64,000 nt of DNA. Source: Paramagnetospirillum kuznetsovii (GTDB lineage Bacteria; Pseudomonadota; Alphaproteobacteria; Rhodospirillales; Magnetospirillaceae). A program made the position numbers and the translations under genes. The stretch spans positions 310,001 through 374,000 of the forward strand of contig NZ_PGTO01000001.1 in the NCBI RefSeq assembly GCF_003284725.1, read 5' to 3'. Shown piece by piece: positions 19,272 through 26,628 of the stretch (position 1 is its first letter; each line of letters begins with the position of its first letter). The notes beneath the pieces were generated by a model. It did not search any database and had not been told where the DNA came from. It saw only the letters and a program-made list of their open reading frames with translations.

Positions 19272-19302
19272 AATCCCCCGGAGTTCTCTCCGGGGGATTT
19301 TC
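19272..19302 (+). terminator. Terminator closing the propionate operon
   Basis: AATCCCCCGGA pairs with TCCGGGGGATT around a short loop and is followed by TTCTCATT. It marks the junction between the chromosomal operon and the phage module that begins at 19303 on the other strand. Confidence 0.85.
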
Positions 19303-19746
19303 TCATTCACCACCGCCGTAGAAGCTTTGGAACACGCTGAGACCGTTGTTGAGCATATTGGGGTCGAGCAGGTTGGACGAACCACGCGCGCTCGATCCGC
19401 CCAGGGAATTGCGATCCATCCGGAACTGGGCCAATTGGTTACCGGCGTTGATGGAATCGGCGGCGTTCTGGGCCATGCCCTGCAAGATGGCGTCGGATGA
19501 TCCGCCGTCGCCGCCAACGCCCCAGGCGCCCATCTGGGCCCGCGCCGTGGCCTGCTGCTGGTCCAGCAGATCGCGTTGCTGCTTTTCCTGCTGTTCCTGC
19601 TGGGCGGCGATCATCTGATTGCGCCGCTCGACCGCCTGATCCTGGGCATCGGCGGCGTCGGAGGCGGCATTGTCCTTTTGAACGGAACTGGCGATAGAGC
19701 TGGCGGCAGCCACCGCCATGGGAATAAACGCTGCAAATCCACCCAT
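19303..19746 (-). CDS. T7 gp14-like internal virion protein (putative)
   Basis: 147 residues. A hydrophobic segment at about 3-20 (FAAFIPMAVAAASSIASS) is followed by a glutamine/alanine-rich coiled coil (about 35-65) and a Gly/Ser/Asn-rich tail. This layout is that of small internal virion proteins ejected ahead of DNA in T7-like phages. No sequence motif proves it. The ATG at 19746 has GGAGAATATC just upstream. It is the last gene of the phage cluster. Confidence 0.55.
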   Translation of the reverse strand: MGGFAAFIPMAVAAASSIASSVQKDNAASDAADAQDQAVERRNQMIAAQQEQQEKQQRDLLDQQQATARAQMGAWGVGGDGGSSDAILQGMAQNAADSINAGNQLAQFRMDRNSLGGSSARGSSNLLDPNMLNNGLSVFQSFYGGGE

Positions 19747-19772
19747 GATATTCTCCTGTGGTTGGGGGCCGC

Positions 19773-21383
19773 TCACAGCAGCCCGAGATTGGAGCCGAGG
19801 CTCCGGGTAAAGTCGGTGGGGTCGGTGGTGTCCATGACCTGGGCGAAGGACTCGGTGGTCTTGGGGCCGATCCAATTGTCTTCCGTCAGGGGCGGCCCAC
19901 CGTTGCCGCCCAGCTTGTTCAGCGTCGCCTGCAACACCCCGTTGGGGGCGTCGGAGCCGTTGTAGAGCGGTCCGAAGACATCCTTGGTGGCCTGATCCAG
20001 ACCGTCGGCGGAGCCCTTGGCCTTGGCCTCCTTGGCGAAGATATCGAAGCGCCCCAGCGCCATTGCGTCATCGGCCTTGGCGGCGCCATGGCGGGACAGC
20101 ACGTCCTTGAGGGCGAAATCGGTCTTGGGGCCGTAATCGCCGTCCTCGGCCAGGGGCGGCTGTTTGGTGTAGTCGCCCCAGGCGGGCGAGCGTTCCGGCA
20201 ACGGATTGGCGTCGTTGAGCAGGTTGAGGCCGCGCTGCAGCCCCTTGACCGCCTTGCCGTAGCCATCACGCTCGGCGGCCTTGGCCAGTGTGTCGCCCAT
20301 GCGGGCGGAGGCCTGCCACAGATCCTCGCCCTGGGGCGTGACGGGGGCGAAGGACTCGTCGGGAATGGGGCGGATCGCCCGCGGTTCCACCGGCTTGCCG
20401 CCGTCATATTGCTGCTCGCCATCGCCGTAATGGGTGGTGTGCCAGTCCTGGACCCGCTCGTACAGATGGGCCTTCAGCGGATCGCCCGACTTCCAGCCGG
20501 TGAAATCCTCCCCGGCGGAGCGCAGCACGTCCTTCATCTCGCCCTCGGTCCAATTCTCCACCGGCTTCAGCAACACTGAGCGGGCAGGGTCAAGGATGGG
20601 CGCGGCGGCCCGCTCGCGCAGGGCGGCGATGCGGGGGTCGGCGCTGGCCGTTTGTTCCGCTTCGTTGGCGAGGCCGCCGATGGATGGGTTCTGGTCCATA
20701 TCCGAGGCATCGGAGGTTTTGTCGGATGGTTTGTAGCCGGGACGCAGATTGCCGTTTTTCAGATCGGCATCCACCGAACGCTTGGCGTCCGCTTCGGAAA
20801 TGCCCTGGGCCTCGGCGCGGTTACGGGCGAGGCGCTTCGTGTTGTAAGTCCACCGCTCCTGATCATCCTTGCTGTGAAAATCGACGTTCTTGCCGATCAC
20901 CTCGGCATTGCCGTCCTTGATGGCCTGTTTCAGCTTGGGAAACTCCGCCAGGCTGCCATTGGCGTAATGCACGTCGAGCACGGCGGTCTTCTGGCCATCG
21001 GACAGACGCTCCCAATTGGCGGCGCCGACCTCGGTCTTGATCTTCGCCTCGCGGGCGGCGATCTCCGAGGCCAGTTTGCTATCCATGTCGGATTTGGTCA
21101 GGATGAAGGCTTTGCCATCCTTAACCTCACCATCCAGTTGTTTCTGGGGAAGTGAGTTGATGCGGTCAAATTCGGCCCGTTTCTCATCCTCGGTGGCGGG
21201 CCGCATCTCGCCGCTTTGGCCGTCCCGGACCTGGAAGGGCAGTTTGGCGAAGGTGTCGGCATTATCGACCTTGAATCCGTAACCGGCGGTGAGCAGTCCG
21301 GCGCTATCGCGATAGGAGGCGGGACTCGTGCCTTCGTTTAAGATGATGTGCTGACGCATGCGCTGAAAGAGATTGGCATCCAT
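19773..21383 (-). CDS. Phage lysozyme-domain virion protein
   Basis: 536 residues. The N-terminal 170 residues look like a GH24/pesticin-type lysozyme: catalytic Glu in ILNEG, then YRDSAGLLTAGYGF supplying the Asp/Thr positions of the E-D-T triad, and the conserved LSDGQKTAVLDVHYANG region. The middle and C-terminus (about 235-430) are shared almost exactly with the protein encoded at 31480-32589 and include a segment like a peptidoglycan-binding domain (EDGDYGPKTDFALKDVL). It probably opens the cell wall during DNA entry or lysis. The second of two in-frame ATGs was chosen because GGAG lies 8 bases before it. Confidence 0.75.
   Translation of the reverse strand: MDANLFQRMRQHIILNEGTSPASYRDSAGLLTAGYGFKVDNADTFAKLPFQVRDGQSGEMRPATEDEKRAEFDRINSLPQKQLDGEVKDGKAFILTKSDMDSKLASEIAAREAKIKTEVGAANWERLSDGQKTAVLDVHYANGSLAEFPKLKQAIKDGNAEVIGKNVDFHSKDDQERWTYNTKRLARNRAEAQGISEADAKRSVDADLKNGNLRPGYKPSDKTSDASDMDQNPSIGGLANEAEQTASADPRIAALRERAAAPILDPARSVLLKPVENWTEGEMKDVLRSAGEDFTGWKSGDPLKAHLYERVQDWHTTHYGDGEQQYDGGKPVEPRAIRPIPDESFAPVTPQGEDLWQASARMGDTLAKAAERDGYGKAVKGLQRGLNLLNDANPLPERSPAWGDYTKQPPLAEDGDYGPKTDFALKDVLSRHGAAKADDAMALGRFDIFAKEAKAKGSADGLDQATKDVFGPLYNGSDAPNGVLQATLNKLGGNGGPPLTEDNWIGPKTTESFAQVMDTTDPTDFTRSLGSNLGLL
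20105..20681. repeat. Long duplicated segment, copy 1 (pairs with 31613-32191)
   Basis: About 580 bases inside this lysozyme gene are nearly identical to a segment of the paralogous gene at 31480-32589, while both flanks differ. Long exact runs are visible, for example around 20133-20200 against 31643-31710. The pattern indicates recent duplication or gene conversion between the two phage genes. Confidence 0.85.
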
Positions 21384-21422
21384 GATATTCTCCATTGGTT
21401 GATCTGATGGGGAGACAAGCCA

Positions 21423-22001
21423 ATGCGATGGCTCGTGGTGTTGGTGGCAATCCTGGTGATCGCCGCCAGTCCTGCCTGGACGGCGGAGTGGGATAAGCCG
21501 GGTAGTTCCGATTGGCCGCCTATTCCCGGCAATGTCGGCATGACAGGCTTCCTGGGGGAGTGGGACCCCCAGTGCAATAATGGGGCGTATCTAGAGAATG
21601 GGCGGATGACCGTGCATGCCGATGGGCGGATCGGCTACGCCCTGAAAAATCCCTATCTTCCCACGCAATACCGGCTGATCGAGGAAACGGCGTATTATGT
21701 GCTCTTGATGGTGCGGTCGCCGCCTGTGGGCAAATATGGGGAAAGCTTCGGCTTCGCCATATTCCGTCCGGAAGGGAAGTTTGGCGATCCCATCCCGCTC
21801 CGGCTTCATACATGTTGGCCAGAACAGAAGGAGCTGAGCGGCTTTTCCTGGAATGATGGCGACCAGGGCGCCCGTCGGGTTTGGCAGGGGTCCAAGTCCT
21901 GCAATCCCGCACTCAGGAAACTGACCGAGCGTGAACCGTTTTTCGGTGAGGGCGTGCGCGGCTGGGACCAGCCCTGTAATTATGATCGGCCGATCCGATA
22001 A
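21423..22001 (+). CDS. Secreted protein of unknown function, tandem copy 1
   Basis: 192 residues with a clear signal peptide (MRWLVVLVAILVIAASPAWTA, cleavage after about residue 21). The mature domain contains GSSDWPPIPGNVG, GFLGEWDPQCN and four conserved cysteines that could form two disulfides (DPQCN, HTCWPE, KSCNP, QPCNY). I do not recognise the family. It is transcribed opposite to the surrounding phage genes and starts 40 bases from the divergent lysozyme gene. This is the arrangement of a moron carried by the phage. Confidence 0.7.
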   Translation: MRWLVVLVAILVIAASPAWTAEWDKPGSSDWPPIPGNVGMTGFLGEWDPQCNNGAYLENGRMTVHADGRIGYALKNPYLPTQYRLIEETAYYVLLMVRSPPVGKYGESFGFAIFRPEGKFGDPIPLRLHTCWPEQKELSGFSWNDGDQGARRVWQGSKSCNPALRKLTEREPFFGEGVRGWDQPCNYDRPIR

Positions 22002-22013
22002 CCCATCCGCTGG

Positions 22014-22030
22014 AAGAGATTAGCATCCAT
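22014..22030 (-). pseudogene. Fragment of the lysozyme gene 5' end left by tandem duplication
   Basis: On the minus strand, positions from 22030 leftward read ATGGATGCTAATCTCTTCCA and then GCG, encoding MDANLFQR. This copies the first codons of the lysozyme gene at 21383, after which the match ends. It lies immediately before the second secreted-protein gene, just as the real lysozyme start lies before the first. The duplicated unit therefore included the lysozyme start region. Confidence 0.75.
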
Positions 22031-22070
22031 GATACTATCCTTTGATTGTCGTGGCGGTGGAGGCAAGCCA

Positions 22071-22667
22071 ATGCGATGGCTCGCGGTGTTGACGGTGGTT
22101 TTGGTGCTCGCCGCAGGGCCTGCCTGGACGGCGGAGTGGAATAAGCCGGGCAGTTCCGATTGGCCGCCTATTCCCGGCAATGTCGGCATGAAAGGCTTCC
22201 TGGGGGAGTGGGATCCCCAGTGCAATGATGGTCTGTATATTGAGGAAGGGCGGATGACCGTGCATGCCAATGGCCGGATCAGCTATGCCCAAAAGAATCC
22301 CTATCTCCCCACCTTCTATCGTGTGGTCGAGGAAACGGCATTTTACGTACTGCTGATGACGCGAGCCGCGCCCAGGACAATAGACGGCCACCGCTATGAC
22401 GAAGACTTCCATTTCGTCTTGTTGCACCCCGAAGGGGGCTTTAGCGATAGAGATCTATCGGCGTTCCGGCTTCACAAATGCTCGCCTGACAAGAAGGACG
22501 TTGCAGGCTTCTCCTGGGATGACGACGACCAGACCGCCCGACAAATTTGGCGAAATTCCAAATCATGTAATCCCACATTCAGGACATTGACCGAGCTTTC
22601 GCCATTTTTCGGCGAGGGTAGTCGCTTTTGGAGTCAGCCATGCAACTATTGGCGGCCGATCCAATGA
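22071..22667 (+). CDS. Secreted protein of unknown function, tandem copy 2
   Basis: 198 residues, paralogous along its whole length to the protein at 21423-22001. It has the same signal peptide type (MRWLAVLTVVLVLAAGPAWTA), GSSDWPPIPGNVG, GFLGEWDPQCN and the same cysteine positions. It differs mainly in the middle, where about 6 residues are inserted (APRTIDGHRYDED). The divergence is concentrated in the central region, which suggests selection for different ligands, though this is inference. The ATG at 22071 matches the start of copy 1; GGAGG lies 9-13 bases upstream. Confidence 0.7.
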   Translation: MRWLAVLTVVLVLAAGPAWTAEWNKPGSSDWPPIPGNVGMKGFLGEWDPQCNDGLYIEEGRMTVHANGRISYAQKNPYLPTFYRVVEETAFYVLLMTRAAPRTIDGHRYDEDFHFVLLHPEGGFSDRDLSAFRLHKCSPDKKDVAGFSWDDDDQTARQIWRNSKSCNPTFRTLTELSPFFGEGSRFWSQPCNYWRPIQ

Positions 22668-22740
22668 TGTGACCGCCCCCTCACGCCACCCAATCCGGGG
22701 CGACCTTCTCCGTTTCCGTCAGGACCCTCCGCCAACCGAG

Positions 22741-24225
22741 TTACAGATCGAACTCCGCCGGGGCGACGACACCGCCGGTTCCGGGGCGCCAGTCGGCCTC
22801 GCGGGTCTGCCTGGCCAGCGGCCGCGACAACCGCACCGGCTGGGACAGCAGACAACCGGCGACGGCATCCAGACCATCGTCGCGGCATTTGTTCCCCGGC
22901 CGCCATTCGCGCATTTCGGCGATGAAGGGGGTGGTCCAGACGCTGCGGTGGGCGTGCAGCGCTCCGGCCGCCAGCACCGCGTCGAAGGCGTCGACGATGC
23001 GCTGGTCCTTGGCCCGTTTCGATGTGATCTCGATCACAGCGCAGCTCACCGCCGCCGCCGCCAGTTCGCGCCGCAGCAGGCCGGGCAGGAAGCGGCCCAG
23101 GCCATTGGTTTCCAACTGCACCGCGGGCAGATGCAGCTCGGCGGCGAATTGGGCGACCTGACGGCACAGCTGGGTGGCCTCGTCGGTATCGGTGCGCGCC
23201 GGGTCGTGTTCCAGATAGCGGATTCGGTGCAGCCAGTAGAAGCCCTCGGCATCGGTGAACAGGGCGGCCACCACCGAGGAATCGCCCTTGCCCGGCGCGC
23301 CATAGGCGGGATCCCACCAGCAAGAGACCGAGACCATGCGGCGCTCGCCCAGGCTCAGCAGCGGCACGCCATTGCCCTCGGCATAGGCCAGCTCGGTCTC
23401 GTAGAAGCGCAGCCGGTCGGGGTCCAGGCGGCCATCGGCGATATTGACCGGGCGCAGCATCATCTGGCTGTCGAACTTGTTGGGGCCGGACCGCTTGCGA
23501 ATGGCGCCGATGCGTTCAAGGGGAAACCTCTCGGGCCAGGCCGAACGACCCTTGCCGTCGATCAGCGGCAGTTCAAGGCGGGAAAAACCGTCGAGGAAAG
23601 GACGGGTCTCGCCGCTTTCCAGCCGGGGGCGGTCGGCATAGATGGTGTAGAAGGAATGCGGCGTGCCCACGTAAAGCTGGGTGCCACCCGGCACCATCAC
23701 ATAGTCGATCTCGCCCAGCCTTTCGCGCAGATCGGCGCGCTTTGGCGCCGAATCGCAGGTATTGGGAACCTCGACGTCGTCGCAGATGACGATTTCGGCC
23801 CGCGAGCCGGTGATATTGGCGCCGATGCCCTTGGCCACCATGGACGGGTCGCGCAACTCGCCCGGCCGGTTGACGGTGAACTGGTCGGCGGCCCATTGGT
23901 CGCGCCGCTTGGGCTTGAGGCCGGGAGTCAGGGGGTGGCGCTCGATGATGCGCTTGACGTTGCGCACCATCTTCTTGGCCAGGGCCAGATCGGCGGCCAG
24001 CACCATGATGCGCAGATCAGGATCGCAGGCCAGCACCCAGGCGCAGAACAGGCCGACGATGGTGGACTTGCCGGAAGCGCGGAACGCCATCAGCAGCAGT
24101 TCACGCTCGCGGCCGTGCCAGCGGGCCGCCAGCCAGCGCGCCATGCGCAACTGATGGTGCGGCGTGCCGAGGCCTTGGCGCTGGTTCCACACCCAGACGA
24201 ATTCGGGAAAATTGGCGGTCTTCAT
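22741..24225 (-). CDS. Phage terminase large subunit (T7 gp19-like)
   Basis: 494 residues. The packaging ATPase domain has a Walker A-like FRASGKST (about 48-55), a Walker B-type VICDDVEVPN near residue 140 and the coupling region VYVGTPHS-like LYVGTPHSFY. The C-terminal nuclease part has WDPAYG and a terminal acidic DDGLDAVAG, typical of RNase H-fold terminase nucleases. It cuts and pumps DNA into proheads. Its ATG overlaps the stop of the small-subunit gene (ATGA). Confidence 0.92.
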   Translation of the reverse strand: MKTANFPEFVWVWNQRQGLGTPHHQLRMARWLAARWHGRERELLLMAFRASGKSTIVGLFCAWVLACDPDLRIMVLAADLALAKKMVRNVKRIIERHPLTPGLKPKRRDQWAADQFTVNRPGELRDPSMVAKGIGANITGSRAEIVICDDVEVPNTCDSAPKRADLRERLGEIDYVMVPGGTQLYVGTPHSFYTIYADRPRLESGETRPFLDGFSRLELPLIDGKGRSAWPERFPLERIGAIRKRSGPNKFDSQMMLRPVNIADGRLDPDRLRFYETELAYAEGNGVPLLSLGERRMVSVSCWWDPAYGAPGKGDSSVVAALFTDAEGFYWLHRIRYLEHDPARTDTDEATQLCRQVAQFAAELHLPAVQLETNGLGRFLPGLLRRELAAAAVSCAVIEITSKRAKDQRIVDAFDAVLAAGALHAHRSVWTTPFIAEMREWRPGNKCRDDGLDAVAGCLLSQPVRLSRPLARQTREADWRPGTGGVVAPAEFDL

Positions 24226-24530
24226 GTCTGCTCCTCCGGCTCGTCGTCGTCCAGGGCGTCCAAAGCGGCGCGGGCCTGGGACAGCAGGCGCTCGACCCCG
24301 TCGCCGTCCTCGGCGGAGTCGGACGATCCTTCCGCCCAGCGCGCCAGCTTGACCAGCAGATCCACATGGGCCAGCGCCGCCTTGGCGGCGGCATGCCAGG
24401 CGGCGAAACCCTTGGCGTCGCTGGGCGGCTCGGCGCCGGTGAACTCCTCGTAGCCCGCCAGGGCGGCGGCGATGCGGCCGGGCAGGCTGGCGGCCAGCCG
24501 GTGGCGCAGACCGGCGAGATCCTCGGCCAT
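24222..24530 (-). CDS. Putative terminase small subunit
   Basis: 102 residues, mostly helical, with an acidic C-terminus (DDDEPEEQT). It has no recognised motif. It is assigned from its size, charge and translational overlap with the large terminase gene, the position of gp18 in T7. It would recognise phage DNA ends for packaging. Confidence 0.6.
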   Translation of the reverse strand: MAEDLAGLRHRLAASLPGRIAAALAGYEEFTGAEPPSDAKGFAAWHAAAKAALAHVDLLVKLARWAEGSSDSAEDGDGVERLLSQARAALDALDDDEPEEQT

Positions 24531-24555
24531 GCTTGGTCTCCTGTGATGAGGGGGG

Positions 24556-24594
24556 CAAAAAAACCCCCGCCGGTCGGGATGACCGGCGGGGGGA
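24556..24594 (-). terminator. Terminator between tail fibre 1 and terminase
   Basis: On the minus strand CCCCCGCCGGTC and GACCGGCGGGGG pair around ATCCC, followed by TTTTTTT. It sits just 25 bases before the small terminase start. Confidence 0.9.
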
Positions 24595-24602
24595 AGGGGT
24601 GG

Positions 24603-26540
24603 TTAGCGGGCAATCTTGTAGACGGACACTGAGCCACCGGCCATGGTGGTGCCATCCAGATAGAAGCGGAGTCCCGTGACGGCAGAGGCGCTGTTGTAGA
24701 AAAAGCGGCCACTTCTCGTGTCGAAATACGACCCACCATAATACTGAGCTGAGTCGTAATACCCGGTCGCATAGCCGACTGCCGGATTGGTGATGCGGAA
24801 CCGACCGCTGACGCCATTCTGAGCAGAGAAATAGACCGGCTGCCCAATCTGGATATAGGTGTTCGGGCTTCCGTCCACGGTTCGATTTTGCATCATGCTG
24901 TGGCCGGAATAGTCAGTGATATACAGGGCGTCGTAGGTGTACCCGGATGTGACCCAGGTCGATCCGCCGGTTTGCAGCCGGATCGCGACATAACCCTGGG
25001 TGCTCGACGCATAGACGTGATCGAACACCAACTCGTAGTCATAACCGGCGACAAGGCCCGTCACGTCGAAGGACGATCCGGAAACCGTGCCGCTGCTGAT
25101 CAGCGTCATGGCGCCGGTGCTGGCCACCACCGAAATGCCGGAGGCTCTCTGATAGCTGGTGCAGACCCAATTGCCCGAGCCCAGGGAAACGAACTCGGCG
25201 ATGTCACCGGCAGCCGCGACAATGTTGGCCGAACCGGGCAGGATCAGGCTGGTGGCGTTGTGGGTCAGAGTCGGCGTTCCGGTGAACTGGACGATGCGCC
25301 GGGTGCCCGATTGAACCGTGCCCAGGCCGGTGATGGTGGTGGTGCCGGTGACCTTGACGAAATTGCCGGTGGCCGCCCCGATATCGGTGGTGGTCGCGGC
25401 GGCGATATCACTGCCCTGGGCTTCGTTGAGGGCGCCGCTCAGGGCGCCGCCGGTCCTGGCCAAGGCATAGGCCTTGACCGCCTTCTGGCTGGCGATCTTG
25501 GAGTCGCTGTTGGCGGCCAGGGTGGTGTCGGTATCCACATCCAGCGCGGCGGCGGTGCCCAGCATGGGCTTGCCCGACAGATCGGCATAATTGCCGCTGG
25601 TGGCGACGGCGGCCAGACCGGTGACATCCGAAGCCGACGGCTGGGCCGCCACCGGGATGCCGTCGGTGCCGATGCCGGTGAGGAACTTATGGGTCTGCGG
25701 CGCGAAGGATTCGACGCCACCCAACGAACTGGCGCTCGGATTGGGCAGACGGGCGGGGCTGATGGTGCCGCTGGTGATCTTGGCGGCATCCAGATTGGGA
25801 ATCTGCGAGGCCTGAAGATTGATCAGCTGCGAGGCATCCACGGCGGGCAGCTTCGCACTGCCGTCCAGTTCCACCACCTGATTGGCGCCGGTGCCCACAT
25901 CCAGGGCGGCGGCGGTGCCCAGCGTGGGCTTGCCCGACAGATCGGCATAGTTGCCCGAACCGGCGACGGCGGCCAGGCCCAGATTGGTCCGCGCCTGAGC
26001 CTTGTCGGCGAGGTCGGCCAGATTCTGCGACTTCAGCAACACGTTCGACGTATCCACCTGGGCGATATTGACCAAAGCGTCGGCGGACCCGTTCCAGCCC
26101 AGCAGTTTGCCGGCTTCCGGGTTGGGCAGGTCGAGAGCGACGGCATGCGCCAGATCGGCCGACAGTGGCCGCTTGATGGCGCGGTTGATATCCTCCGCCA
26201 GTTCCTGGATGGCGGCGACGGTCTGATCGACGGCGTCATTCAGTTCATGGGGGGTGGGGGCGCGTTCGTCGACAAAGCCGTCGTCGCGGGCATAGACCTG
26301 CTTGCGGCGCAGGGTGACGCGCGCACCGCCGCCGGGGGCGGTGGCGAACACCACGGCGCCGCCCTTGGTAGAGCCCGCGCCGAACACGGTAAAGCCGCTC
26401 ATCATGGCGGTGGAGCCGACCAGCACCTCCACATCGCTGTCGCGGAAGATGGGGAAGGGAAAGGCGAAAACCTTCTGGCCGGTCTCGGCGGTGACCTGGA
26501 TCACCGGGCTGATAGCGGGAATACGGGGGTGGGAAATCAT
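24603..26540 (-). CDS. Phage tail fibre 1
   Basis: 645 residues. The N-terminal 130 residues resemble the virion-attachment domain of T7-like gp17 fibres (QKVFAFPFPIFRDSDVEVLV, TLRRKQVYARDDGFVDE, LNDAVDQTVAAIQELAEDI). The shaft contains two copies of the repeat SGNYADLSGKP(M/T)LGTAAALDV separated by about 120 residues. The C-terminal 150 residues are Ser/Gly/Tyr/Thr-rich and beta-type, presumably the receptor-binding tip. AAGGAA precedes the ATG at 26540. It shares the N-terminus and shaft repeat, but not the tip, with the fibre encoded at 26629-28806. Confidence 0.85.
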   Translation of the reverse strand: MISHPRIPAISPVIQVTAETGQKVFAFPFPIFRDSDVEVLVGSTAMMSGFTVFGAGSTKGGAVVFATAPGGGARVTLRRKQVYARDDGFVDERAPTPHELNDAVDQTVAAIQELAEDINRAIKRPLSADLAHAVALDLPNPEAGKLLGWNGSADALVNIAQVDTSNVLLKSQNLADLADKAQARTNLGLAAVAGSGNYADLSGKPTLGTAAALDVGTGANQVVELDGSAKLPAVDASQLINLQASQIPNLDAAKITSGTISPARLPNPSASSLGGVESFAPQTHKFLTGIGTDGIPVAAQPSASDVTGLAAVATSGNYADLSGKPMLGTAAALDVDTDTTLAANSDSKIASQKAVKAYALARTGGALSGALNEAQGSDIAAATTTDIGAATGNFVKVTGTTTITGLGTVQSGTRRIVQFTGTPTLTHNATSLILPGSANIVAAAGDIAEFVSLGSGNWVCTSYQRASGISVVASTGAMTLISSGTVSGSSFDVTGLVAGYDYELVFDHVYASSTQGYVAIRLQTGGSTWVTSGYTYDALYITDYSGHSMMQNRTVDGSPNTYIQIGQPVYFSAQNGVSGRFRITNPAVGYATGYYDSAQYYGGSYFDTRSGRFFYNSASAVTGLRFYLDGTTMAGGSVSVYKIAR

Positions 26541-26561
26541 GATGCTGTTCCTTTTCAGGCA

Positions 26562-26595
26562 TGAAAAAACCCGCCGGTCGGAATGACTGGCGGGT
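26562..26595 (-). terminator. Terminator between the two tail fibre genes
   Basis: On the minus strand CCCGCCAGTCATTCCGAC and CGGCGGG form a hairpin (CCCGCC/GGCGGG stem), followed by TTTTTT. It is the same type as the terminator at 24556-24594. Confidence 0.85.
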
Positions 26596-26628
26596 CGGGG
26601 TTTCCCTTTGGGGGAATGGGTTGCGGGC

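Noticed and set aside
24888-26564. 558-residue plus-strand open frame with Gly-rich protein
   Set aside because: It is the complement of the tail fibre 1 gene; its glycine richness follows from GC-rich codons.
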